Source of the DNA: RGIG8700 sp045648505
GTDB taxonomy: Bacteria > Bacillota > Clostridia > RGIG6154
Assembly: GCA_045648505.1 (NCBI GenBank)
Contig: JAZROD010000032.1
Coordinates: forward strand, 1-64,000
Length of the DNA: 64,000 bases
Direction: 5' to 3'
Numbering within the stretch: position 1 is the first letter of the stretch; each line of letters begins with the position of its first letter. A program made the translations under genes and the position numbers. Positions 15,869 to 25,022 of this stretch are shown piece by piece. The notes below the pieces were generated by a model. The model worked only from the letters and a program-made list of their open reading frames with translations, had not been told where the DNA came from and searched no databases.

Positions 15869-16774
15869 ATGAGTTTTACAAAGAAGAACCTGTTGCCGGT
15901 CATAAAGAATTCTGGGTTTAGTATGGATGGCTATTATGTCTGGTGCGGTTCAGCGATAAAAGGTGATGATGGTAAATATTATTTATTTGCTTCAAGATGG
16001 CCTGAAAATAAAAGCTTTCCGGATGGTTATATGAGTGAGTCTGAAATTGTACTTGCAACCACAGAAGATTTAGACAAACCATTTAAGTTTGAAAAAGTAA
16101 TAATAGGTAAAAGGGAAGACAAATATTGGGATTCCGTTATGGCGCACAACCCAATGATAACAAAAATCGGGGATGAATATGTCTTGTTTTACATAAGCAC
16201 CATTGATGGTAGTTGTGAAAAAAGATGTGTTGGATATGCCCGTTCAAAAAGTCTTACCGATGGTTGGGAAAGAGCAGAAAATCATATAGATTTACCTTTG
16301 AATTCCAACAACCCATGTTGCATTATTGATGATGATAAAGTTCTTATGTATTTCAGAGACGGCAGTCTAAAAGTTTCTGTTGCAAAAGCAGACAGATATG
16401 ACGGAAGCTATACAGTAATTAAAACAGATTTATTCCCAAAGGGAATGATAGAAGATATGTTTGTTTATAAAGAAAACGGCAAATATATTATGATTGCAGA
16501 AGATGCAGGCGGTGCATACACAGGAATAGAAAAATCAGGAGCAAAATTTTTATCTGATGATGGTATTAACTGGGAGCCTGCGGAAGATGTACTTGTGTAC
16601 GATTTTAATGTAGAGTACACAGATGGTGAAAAAATCGAGCTTCAAAGACGAGAAAGACCAATGATTCTTTTTGATAAAGAGTATGATTATCTCTTCACAA
16701 CCGCAAAAACAGGCGGTGAACAGAAATTAACAGGTGGCCACACCTGGAATATGGTTCAGAAAGTGGCAAAATAA
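15869..16774 (+). CDS. GH43-like beta-propeller glycosidase, cytoplasmic
   Basis: 301 residues, no signal peptide. Repeated [YF]-x-L[FY][YA]-type blade strands are visible: GKYYLFASRWP near residue 32, a WDSVMAHNPMITKIGDEYV stretch near 90, VLMYFRDGSLK and EDMFVYKENGKYIMIAED near 200. The A-H-N-P and E-D-M-F motifs match those of five-bladed propeller glycosidases of the GH43/GH32/GH68/GH117 superfamily, where an aspartate and a glutamate are catalytic. Exact family and substrate cannot be fixed; arabinose, xylose or galactose linkages are common for this fold. GGAGG lies ten bases before the ATG. It is embedded between genes for surface proteins and would act on imported oligosaccharides. 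Confidence 0.72.
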   Translation: MSFTKKNLLPVIKNSGFSMDGYYVWCGSAIKGDDGKYYLFASRWPENKSFPDGYMSESEIVLATTEDLDKPFKFEKVIIGKREDKYWDSVMAHNPMITKIGDEYVLFYISTIDGSCEKRCVGYARSKSLTDGWERAENHIDLPLNSNNPCCIIDDDKVLMYFRDGSLKVSVAKADRYDGSYTVIKTDLFPKGMIEDMFVYKENGKYIMIAEDAGGAYTGIEKSGAKFLSDDGINWEPAEDVLVYDFNVEYTDGEKIELQRRERPMILFDKEYDYLFTTAKTGGEQKLTGGHTWNMVQKVAK

Positions 16775-16795
16775 ACAAAGAAAGGGGTCGCAACC

Positions 16796-19700
16796 ATGAG
16801 AAAATTAACGAGAGTATCAGCTTTTTTGCTGGTGTTGTTTATGCTCTCTCCTTTTATTGCTAAAGCAGAAACCGGCGTTTGCTATATGCCTGTTGATTTT
16901 TCTCAGAGCTTTAATGCTAAAGTGTTTGCACCTGGCGGAGAAGAAATTTCGGATTTCAGCGACCCCTTAAATTATATCGGAGCATATAAGCAAATTGAAG
17001 GAGAATGGACGCCTACTACAGAAAGAGCCCTTAACAAGACTGGCTTTGATGAAGCAAAGGATGCAAAAGGTCTTATTTATTCTGATTTGAAAATTCCATT
17101 TGATGTAAATACAGATGGTGGTCTTGCTTTTGGCGGAAGGACAAATCCTTTAGAATCCGTAACGGCTGACATTAATTCTTTAGTTGCAGATAAGCTTCAT
17201 ATTTTAATGCCAATAACAAAAGTCATTGATAAGACAAAAGACTATAATATAACCGTTCTCTATGAAGACGGGACAAAAGATGAAAACACTTTTGAGTTTA
17301 CAGGGATTACCTACTTAAAAACTGAAGGTGGGGTGGCGGTTAATAATTCTTACATAAAGGATGCCGTAGGAACTGTAGACCAGAATATAAGATATTATGA
17401 TGTAATAAGTGTTGAAACAGACATAAACAAAACAATCGATGCAATAAGCTTTTATACTAATGATCGTTACGGCGGATTTGCGGTAATCGGTATAACTGCA
17501 GAGTTTCCGCAAAACAGTTTTGAAAGTTATAAAAGTGTGCTAAATGCAGAGTTTTTGACTGAAAATACTAAAACTACAGAAGATAAAATAACTTTTGCTG
17601 AAATATTAGAAAACAGTTATTTTATAAATGAGAATTACAGACAGAATCTTTCAGGATACACAAACGGAAAATATTTCTTCAGTCCTGCAAATGAAACAGA
17701 AAAGGATGTAGATCCATATACTTCGCCCCTTTATAACAGCGAATATATGCTTAATTTAGATGTTATAATAAATGAATTATCTGACGATTATGTATTAAAA
17801 ACAAATTACGCAGAATATGATTTAAGTCATCTGAAAAATAAAGACAGAGCAGTATATATAAAAGATAGCTTATGCCTTTATCCTGACAGTAATTACTACA
17901 AATCAGTAAATTTTATAGCGTATAACAACAAAAGTACAGATATTTCAGATTATCCGGTTGAAATTACTTATGCTGATGGAAGCTATGATATAAAAAATAT
18001 CACATTGTTACAAGGAAATGGAAGTCTGCCTGAACATAAAATCAACAAAATGCTTTTTAATACAGGGAAGGTACATGCTGACATTTTATGGGCAAGTATG
18101 GGTGAAAGCACTTCAGGACGAAATGAAATACTTCCTCCCGTAGTGTTTGAACCTACGACCGATGTAAATGGTATGGGATATATTTATGAATACAGTATTA
18201 CTGTACCTGAAAATAAAAGAGTAGTTTCTGTAAAGTTTGGTGAAGCAGGGAAGCCCTGTTATCTTTTAGCTGTGACCTGTAACTCGGCAGAAATAAATGA
18301 AGAGTTTATTGAAAGAGAACTGGAAAACATCAGTGATGAGGATATTGAAAATAATTCTGCATACGAGAAGATGTTTTACATCACAGGACTGGCAAACGGT
18401 ATGAAAATTGCACAGCTCCCACAGAAATATTATGAAATTTCAGAAAGACTTGATACTGAATTTCAGGGAGAAATAACCTATAATATTTCAGATTTCAGCT
18501 TGATTTCTAAGTATGTGAACCAAAACAGACAATTACTGGAAAATGGAGCAGATATATGCTTTAATATACTTCCGGGTGAGTATAAAATCACATCAGCTAT
18601 TGAGATTGATTCCACAAACTGTGGTAAAGAAGCAGGCAAAGTTATAATTAAAGCAAAAGAGAAAAATACTGTATTTTTAAGTGGAGCAATTGATATAGAT
18701 AAATCTCTATTTACTCTCGTTAAAGATACAAATCCAAGAATAAGAGAAGAAAACAGAGATAAAATTTATGTAGCAAAGCTTGATTTACCGATTTCTATTA
18801 AAGATAAAACAAGATATATAGGTTATATAAATTTAATAAAAGACGAAGAAACTTTACCTATTGCATCTTATCCTGATAAGGGATATGCACATTTTGAAAA
18901 GATAACTGAAACAGGAGATGGATTTTACTATACAGATAATCCGCAGAATGATTGGGGTAGTGCAAAAGATGTTATGGTTGAAGGGTATCTTTCAAATGAC
19001 TATGGTTATGAAATCACATCAGGAGAAATTGATAGCAATAACAAAATAATCAGGCTTAAAGATGCGACAGCTTCTGATAAATATAAAAACAGAAGATACA
19101 GATTGACAAATATTCTTGAAGAGCTTGACAGTGCAGATGAATGGTATTTTGATAAAGCAGATTCAAAGCTTTATTATATGCCAAAAACTGTAAAAGACCT
19201 TGAAAATCTGCAACTTGCATACTATGACGGAAATATCATAAATATTTCAGATGCAGAAAATGTTGTTATAGAAAATATCACATTTAAAAATTCACGTGGT
19301 GATGCAATAAGAGTTACAAACAGTAACAATATAAACATTAAAGGATGTATGTTTTACAATCTTTCTGTTTGGTCAACTTATGTAACAAATAGCACAAATG
19401 CTGTTTTTGAAGAAAATGTTGTAAGAAACACTGCGGCAGGTATAACTATTGCAGGTGGGGATTATGAAAACCTGATTCCATCAGGCAATGTTATCAAAAA
19501 CAATTTGATGTATAATATTGGTTGGTATTGCGGATATGGAAGAAACTTACCAATCGTATTAAATGATGTGGGCGGTAAGGTTATAAATAATACTGCATAT
19601 AATCTTCCTTTTCACGCAATCAATTATTTCGGAAACGACAATTTAATTGCATATAACGAGCTTTATGACCTTTGCAACGAAACAAATGATGTTGCTGCTA

Positions 19701-20887
19701 TTTATTCAAACGGTAAATATTATGAAAGAGGTAGTCAGGTTTGCTATAACTATATTCACGATATAGACCACGAATATAATTTTGCAGAGTATGAGCCTGA
19801 AACAACATGGAGCTTTAACGGTGTTCAATGTGTGTATCTTGATAATGCCTTAAATGGACAAAGTGTTCATCACAACATTTTTAAAGATGTTTTAGGTGGT
19901 GTAAATGTAAACTGCGGACAATATAATGAGGTATTTTCAAATACTATGATAAATACAAAGCACGAATCTGTTAATGTTACAAGCTACGAAAGCGGAAATG
20001 CTGAAAGAGTTGCATCCTTTATTTCCAATTATCAGGAGAAAAAGGATAACGAAAGCTATGCTAAATACAAAGGCTTTGTAAATCCTGAAGATACCAATTA
20101 TGCAGGCAGACCTGCCTATAACAAAGTTAATAATAATCTGATAATTAACGGCAAATTGGTTTATACACAGGAAAATGTTAACTATTCCGGAAATTTTGAT
20201 AATAATCATATTATGGAAGAAACAGACGAAATTGACGAGAACGGAATTTTAAACAGTAATTCAGAAACTGCAAATAAAAATCCACAACTTTTGTCAAAAG
20301 AGAATTTTAATGTTTTGCATTTTGGTATTTCAGATGATTTTTGTGAAGAAATTCATAATAGATTTGGTATAGAATCAAATGTGATTCAAGACAATAATTC
20401 CTTTGAGTTTGTAATAGATGATGAATTCAAAACGGGTAGTTATGAAATTTACATTTCAGGCAACAAGTTAGGAAACACAAACAAGAGTTTTGTGGCAAAC
20501 AGTCTTCCGGTTTACGGAAATATAGAATACAATATAGTGCCTTTAGCAAAAGGATTGAAAATTAAAGGTGAAAATTATAAAGCAACGTCTTTTCTGTCAG
20601 AACAAAAAATAGGAGATTTTTGCTTACTTGATGAGAACGGATGCGAAATTGAAAATATCAATAATCATCTTGGCGAAACTGTAAGATTAACAGGTAATAT
20701 CAATAATTTTAATAATAAAGGCAAAGTTTATATTGCATTTTACGGAAAAAGCGGAATGCTTATGTTAGAGGAAGCGGACAGAGATATGTATATAACACTT
20801 CCAGAAAAAGAAATCAAAGATATAAAAGTGTTTATATGGGATATATCAAAACTATTTCCGTATGATGATTTCATTAATGTAGTATAG
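16796..20887 (+). CDS. Secreted right-handed beta-helix protein, GH141-like
   Basis: 1,363 residues with a signal peptide of ~24 residues. Residues ~31-240 are another copy of the locus module (starts VDFSQSFNAKVFAPGG, 60-70 percent similar by eye to the second module of the SLH protein). A more divergent copy lies around 328-497. Residues ~585-1070 form a parallel beta-helix with repeated N-x-I-x-[ND]N rungs (IENITFKNSRGDAIRV, IKNNLMYNIG, VAAIYSNGKYYERGS). The latter resembles the D-x-[AG]AIY-[ST]-G-[KR] stretch of GH141-type enzymes. The C-terminal domain (~1236-1363) ends with the VFIWDISKLFP motif shared with two other proteins here. Likely an extracellular polysaccharide-cleaving enzyme. 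Family assignment is tentative. Confidence 0.75.
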   Translation: MRKLTRVSAFLLVLFMLSPFIAKAETGVCYMPVDFSQSFNAKVFAPGGEEISDFSDPLNYIGAYKQIEGEWTPTTERALNKTGFDEAKDAKGLIYSDLKIPFDVNTDGGLAFGGRTNPLESVTADINSLVADKLHILMPITKVIDKTKDYNITVLYEDGTKDENTFEFTGITYLKTEGGVAVNNSYIKDAVGTVDQNIRYYDVISVETDINKTIDAISFYTNDRYGGFAVIGITAEFPQNSFESYKSVLNAEFLTENTKTTEDKITFAEILENSYFINENYRQNLSGYTNGKYFFSPANETEKDVDPYTSPLYNSEYMLNLDVIINELSDDYVLKTNYAEYDLSHLKNKDRAVYIKDSLCLYPDSNYYKSVNFIAYNNKSTDISDYPVEITYADGSYDIKNITLLQGNGSLPEHKINKMLFNTGKVHADILWASMGESTSGRNEILPPVVFEPTTDVNGMGYIYEYSITVPENKRVVSVKFGEAGKPCYLLAVTCNSAEINEEFIERELENISDEDIENNSAYEKMFYITGLANGMKIAQLPQKYYEISERLDTEFQGEITYNISDFSLISKYVNQNRQLLENGADICFNILPGEYKITSAIEIDSTNCGKEAGKVIIKAKEKNTVFLSGAIDIDKSLFTLVKDTNPRIREENRDKIYVAKLDLPISIKDKTRYIGYINLIKDEETLPIASYPDKGYAHFEKITETGDGFYYTDNPQNDWGSAKDVMVEGYLSNDYGYEITSGEIDSNNKIIRLKDATASDKYKNRRYRLTNILEELDSADEWYFDKADSKLYYMPKTVKDLENLQLAYYDGNIINISDAENVVIENITFKNSRGDAIRVTNSNNINIKGCMFYNLSVWSTYVTNSTNAVFEENVVRNTAAGITIAGGDYENLIPSGNVIKNNLMYNIGWYCGYGRNLPIVLNDVGGKVINNTAYNLPFHAINYFGNDNLIAYNELYDLCNETNDVAAIYSNGKYYERGSQVCYNYIHDIDHEYNFAEYEPETTWSFNGVQCVYLDNALNGQSVHHNIFKDVLGGVNVNCGQYNEVFSNTMINTKHESVNVTSYESGNAERVASFISNYQEKKDNESYAKYKGFVNPEDTNYAGRPAYNKVNNNLIINGKLVYTQENVNYSGNFDNNHIMEETDEIDENGILNSNSETANKNPQLLSKENFNVLHFGISDDFCEEIHNRFGIESNVIQDNNSFEFVIDDEFKTGSYEIYISGNKLGNTNKSFVANSLPVYGNIEYNIVPLAKGLKIKGENYKATSFLSEQKIGDFCLLDENGCEIENINNHLGETVRLTGNINNFNNKGKVYIAFYGKSGMLMLEEADRDMYITLPEKEIKDIKVFIWDISKLFPYDDFINVV

Positions 20888-20907
20888 AAAGAGAGGGTTT
20901 AAAAACT

Positions 20908-23900
20908 ATGAGAAAAATAATATCATTACTTTTGATACTTGTTTTAGTTTTTTCTGTTGCAGGACCTGCTTGTGCGCAGAAGAATATAGAAATTCATGTT
21001 TCCGTAAAGGGAAGCGATATAACAGGAAACGGAAGTATTGAGAAACCCTATGCTACCTTTGAAAAAGCAAAAGCAGCAGTAAATACTTTAAGAAAAGAAA
21101 CAAAAGTAAATGCTCCTGTAGATGTAATTTTTCACGAGGGAACATATAGATTTACAAAAAGTGTAGATTTTACTGATGCAGATTCAGGAACTGCTTTATC
21201 ACCTACAACCTACAAAGGTGCAGAAGGTGAAAATGTAGTTTTTAAAGGTTCGGTTGAACTTGACCTTACTAAAATCAACCTTGTTCAGGATATGGATATT
21301 TTAAACAGACTTCCATTGGAGGCAAGGGGACAGGTTGGCTATTTCAATTTAAGAGAAATGGGAATATATGAAATTCAGCCAATGAGATTTTTCAATCAGT
21401 ATACAGCCCCTAACTATATTGGTTATGTTGATTTGTTTTTTAATGGAATGCAGCAACCTATAGCTCAGTGGCCTAACGGACAGAATGTTTATTCTGCCTA
21501 CGAAAAGACAGTTAATGCAGGCGGCAGTGGAGAAAAAGGCGTTGGCGGTACCATAAAGCTTAAAGATTACAGACTTAAAAAATGGGTAACTGCTCCTGAT
21601 ATGGTGGTTGATATTTTTGGCGGAAATGACTATGCAATGGATGCTAATCTTGGTGTTTCAAGTATAAACGCCGAAGAAAAAACAATGACCTTTAAAACAG
21701 GAACAGACCAGGGCTTAAACAGTGCAAAAAGTAAGAGATTCAAAGTTAAAAATCTCATTGAAGAGCTTGACAGACCCGGCGAGTGGTATATAGACAGAGA
21801 AAAACTTATTTTATATTACTACCCTGAACAGAGTTTTGTGGATGGTTGTTTAGAACTTTCTCTTATGGAAGATAACTTGTTTGAGCTTAATAACCTTAAA
21901 TACACAAACTTTGAAAATCTCACATTTTCACAGGTAAGAGGTGTTGTTTTCAGAGGTTATGACAGATGGGAAAACATAACAATTGATAATTGCAGATTTG
22001 AAAATATTGGCTCTTACGGACTTTGGCATTTTTCAAATGCTACAGCATCAATAGGACAGAACACAACTCAAGGCTCTCAGTTCAGAGAAAACGGCTGTCT
22101 TAACCTGACAATAAGAAACTGTTCTTTTGATACAATTGCAAGACCTGCAATCTCAATAAGACAGGCAGGCTCATTTAACAGAATTGAACCTGGTAACTGT
22201 ATTATAGAAAATAACTATTTCACAAATACACTTACAACATCCGGTGCAGGATATTCGGTATACTATGAAGGTATAGAAGGTGACGTTAGAAACAATCTTT
22301 TCCATAATGTTCATTCAGCAATAAACTTTTTAGGTATTGATAATGAAATAAATAACAATGAAATTTATAACATTCAGAGATACGTAAGTGACGCGGGTGC
22401 TATCTATACAGGCAGAAACTACCTTATGAGAGATAACTATGTTTACAATAATTTCGTAAGAGATGTAAGCAATAAGGATCCGCATATGAATACAAATCAT
22501 AACAGATTTGTGTATTTAGATGATGCCCATGCAGGAATAACAGTACATAATAATATCTTTATCGGAAACGCCAGTGGTGGTGTTGCTGTAAACGGCGGTC
22601 AGGATAACCATGTTTATGACAATATCCTTGTAAATGTTGGTCATGCACTTATGATTAACTCATGGACTGCAGGTTATGCAGACAGAATTGCAAGAGAACA
22701 GTCAATGGGTAACGATGCACTTAAAAATGAAAGCTGGAGCAGATTCCACGATAGAATTAGGCTTGGTTTATCAGAAAAATATTTAGGTCAGCCATCACTT
22801 AATACTGTTTATAACAACATAATGATAAACGGTGAAGCAGAGGTTTCAAAAGAAAATGTGGAAATGTCTGATGTTCACGATAATATTATCGTAACAGAAG
22901 ATGTTTTTGAAGATTTTGAAAACGGAGATTTCAGAATTAAAGATGAAGAAATTATCAAAAAATTCCCTAACACTGTAACAAAAGAGAATTTCAATTACGA
23001 TGATATAGGTCTTGATATAGATAAATTTATCGTGAACCCTATTGTTAAAAATGAATTTAAGCTTCTTTATCCTAAAAACGGTGCAGTGGGAATAGATAAC
23101 AAAGAAATCACCTTCACATGGCAGAGAGCGAAGGCTGCAGACAGATACAGATTTGTTCTCGCAACGGACCCGGAACTTAAAAACAGAATAATAGACGAAA
23201 CAGTTTATGAAACAGCATACACAACAGATGTTATAACAGATAACAACACAAGCTATTACTGGAAGGTTTATGCTTATAATGATTCTCTCCGCTATTTTGG
23301 AGAATGGGAGAGCAAAGGTGTTGCATACAACTTTGTCACAACAAAAGAATTCAGCCTTGAAACCGATACTCTTGACACTTTGATTATGGCGGGTAAAAAG
23401 CTTCTTGAAGATGTTGTTGAAGGTGATGAAGTAGGACAATATATCAGAGGTTTCAGAGCAAATGTTGAAGAAAAAATTGCATTTGCAGAAGAAGTAGTTT
23501 CAGGTAAGAGAAGAATGTCTGTTTCTGCAGGTTCTGCTCTTATTAAAGAACTTGACGACCTTATTAACAACCAGGTTTATGTTAAAGGCGGATACTTTAA
23601 TGTTCAGACAATGCTTGAGAATCCAGACAGATGGATTGTGAACGATGCTGCTAAACACAGAGTTAATGTTGAGGACGGAAAGATTAAGGTTACTGCTGAC
23701 GAATTAAACAATATGGCTCTCTTTGGCTATGAGGGTCTTAGTGCAGCATCAAAGAAAATAGTAGTTTGCTTTAAACTTAAGGTTGATTTCGGACCGGGAA
23801 CAGGCAGTGACTGGCTTGCATTTGGTATGAGAGCACGCACAGCTGAACAATTATTTACCGGCGGAAATAACAACTATTTCATATTACTTAAAAAAGGCTT

Positions 23901-24675
23901 GCTTGAATATCAGAAGAATTCAGGTGGTGTTAATAAGCTTATAACATCTGTAGACAACGAAAAGATTGTCGACAATGAGTGGATGGAAATTCAGTTTGGT
24001 GTAATTGACCTTAATGATATAGGTGTTTTAACTATCTGTAAAATCAATGGTGAGATAGCATATCAGGCAATAGATACTGAAAACGACAGAGTTATGGATA
24101 AGGGTACATTTAACTTCAATATAACTCATAAGCTTGATGTTGAAATTGCTCCAAGTGAAACAACGGAATTTGACGATATAGATAAGCTTATTGCAGATTA
24201 CACTCTTTCTATGACAGAGGATAGCTGTAAGAAAATTGAAGAAATAGTTGGAAATGATACAACTATTCTTCAGATGAACAGTACAAAAGCATTTACCAAT
24301 CATCAGCTTACAGACATAAGCCAACCGGTTATTTTCCAGGGTGAAAGTGCTGTTATACCGGTTGAAACTGCAAAAAGTGTTCTTGGTGCGCAGATAACAC
24401 TTAATGGCAACAAAATTAATGTTAACTATAATAACCATAATTTAGTCTTTGAAAATGGCAGCAGTGTCTACACAGTAGACGGAGCTTCAGAAAATTTAGG
24501 TTTTGTTGTTGAAAACAACAATCTCCCTCTCAGAGCTTTGGTTACGGGAAGTGGAATGTCGTTGTTCTATTACAACAGAGGTATGATTATGATTATGGAA
24601 AACAGTCTTATGAATTATGCAAACTATGATAGTCTGCTTGATGCAGCTTCAAGAAGTTTGGATTTTTACAGATAG
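20908..24675 (+). CDS. Secreted beta-helix enzyme, GH141-like, with FN3-like and stalk domains
   Basis: 1,255 residues, signal peptide of ~24 residues. Residues 27-63 carry the V-x-V-K-G-S-D-x-T-G-N-G...KPYATFEKA start typical of extracellular beta-helix CAZymes, and the helix runs to about 700 with N-N rungs and the motif DAGAIYTGRNYLM. That motif is strongly reminiscent of GH141 (founding activities alpha-L-fucosidase/xylanase). After it come a fibronectin-III-like domain (~712-811, TFTWQRAKAADRYRFVLA), a helical linker (~815-890), a LamG/concanavalin-like region (~895-1080) and a C-terminal copper-amine-oxidase-N1-like stalk domain (~1115-1235). No SLH domain. Probably secreted or wall-bound. 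It is followed 10 bases later by the HU gene. Confidence 0.8.
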   Translation: MRKIISLLLILVLVFSVAGPACAQKNIEIHVSVKGSDITGNGSIEKPYATFEKAKAAVNTLRKETKVNAPVDVIFHEGTYRFTKSVDFTDADSGTALSPTTYKGAEGENVVFKGSVELDLTKINLVQDMDILNRLPLEARGQVGYFNLREMGIYEIQPMRFFNQYTAPNYIGYVDLFFNGMQQPIAQWPNGQNVYSAYEKTVNAGGSGEKGVGGTIKLKDYRLKKWVTAPDMVVDIFGGNDYAMDANLGVSSINAEEKTMTFKTGTDQGLNSAKSKRFKVKNLIEELDRPGEWYIDREKLILYYYPEQSFVDGCLELSLMEDNLFELNNLKYTNFENLTFSQVRGVVFRGYDRWENITIDNCRFENIGSYGLWHFSNATASIGQNTTQGSQFRENGCLNLTIRNCSFDTIARPAISIRQAGSFNRIEPGNCIIENNYFTNTLTTSGAGYSVYYEGIEGDVRNNLFHNVHSAINFLGIDNEINNNEIYNIQRYVSDAGAIYTGRNYLMRDNYVYNNFVRDVSNKDPHMNTNHNRFVYLDDAHAGITVHNNIFIGNASGGVAVNGGQDNHVYDNILVNVGHALMINSWTAGYADRIAREQSMGNDALKNESWSRFHDRIRLGLSEKYLGQPSLNTVYNNIMINGEAEVSKENVEMSDVHDNIIVTEDVFEDFENGDFRIKDEEIIKKFPNTVTKENFNYDDIGLDIDKFIVNPIVKNEFKLLYPKNGAVGIDNKEITFTWQRAKAADRYRFVLATDPELKNRIIDETVYETAYTTDVITDNNTSYYWKVYAYNDSLRYFGEWESKGVAYNFVTTKEFSLETDTLDTLIMAGKKLLEDVVEGDEVGQYIRGFRANVEEKIAFAEEVVSGKRRMSVSAGSALIKELDDLINNQVYVKGGYFNVQTMLENPDRWIVNDAAKHRVNVEDGKIKVTADELNNMALFGYEGLSAASKKIVVCFKLKVDFGPGTGSDWLAFGMRARTAEQLFTGGNNNYFILLKKGLLEYQKNSGGVNKLITSVDNEKIVDNEWMEIQFGVIDLNDIGVLTICKINGEIAYQAIDTENDRVMDKGTFNFNITHKLDVEIAPSETTEFDDIDKLIADYTLSMTEDSCKKIEEIVGNDTTILQMNSTKAFTNHQLTDISQPVIFQGESAVIPVETAKSVLGAQITLNGNKINVNYNNHNLVFENGSSVYTVDGASENLGFVVENNNLPLRALVTGSGMSLFYYNRGMIMIMENSLMNYANYDSLLDAASRSLDFYR

Positions 24676-24685
24676 AGGTGCAGAA

Positions 24686-24961
24686 ATGAAATATAACGAA
24701 CTTATAAAAAATATTGCAGAAAAAGCAAATATGGATGAGGAAGCAACCAAAAATTGTCTGAATGTATTTTTAGATGAGGTTACTGATGCAATCAAAAAAG
24801 GTGAAGAAGTTCAACTTTGGGGATTTGGTAAGTTTGAAAGAAGAAAATATAACGAAAGACAATGCTATAATCCCATAACAAAAGAAATAATAACGCTTCA
24901 CGGTAGCTATGCTCCTGTGTTTAAAGCGGGTGTGAAGTTAAGAAAAAAAATTAACGAATAG
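24686..24961 (+). CDS. HU-family DNA-binding protein
   Basis: 91 residues. The HU/IHF fold is recognisable: N-terminal helices (MKYNELIKNIAEKANMDEEA), the V-x-L-x-GFGKFE beta-hairpin motif at ~47-56, and a DNA-binding arm with YNPITKE in place of the usual RNPxTGE, followed by PVFKAGVKLRKKI. The ATG at 24686 is chosen (GAGG eight bases upstream). The frame extends upstream but only through the previous gene. A chromosome-architectural gene inside a polysaccharide operon is unusual. The divergent arm suggests a local or paralogous role rather than the main HU of the cell. Confidence 0.9.
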   Translation: MKYNELIKNIAEKANMDEEATKNCLNVFLDEVTDAIKKGEEVQLWGFGKFERRKYNERQCYNPITKEIITLHGSYAPVFKAGVKLRKKINE

Positions 24962-24966
24962 TTTTG

Positions 24967-24998
24967 TTGAACCTCTTATCAGATTATAAGAGGTTCAA
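24967..24998 (+). terminator. Hairpin after the HU gene
   Basis: 13-bp stem built on GAACCTCTTAT and its complement with a six-base loop, followed only by a weak T-run. Likely a partial terminator or mRNA stabiliser dividing the locus into two segments. Confidence 0.65.
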
Positions 24999-25022
24999 TT
25001 TAAATGCGGGAGTAGTCAATTT

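Noticed and set aside
22846..23439. 197-codon minus-strand ORF within the beta-helix enzyme gene
   Set aside because: Antisense frame with unusual composition (many Cys, Ile, Phe) and no initiation signals.
24617..24685. Upstream extension of the HU reading frame
   Set aside because: The extension lies inside the beta-helix gene and does not match HU. The ATG at 24686 has a good ribosome binding site and the normal HU N-terminus.
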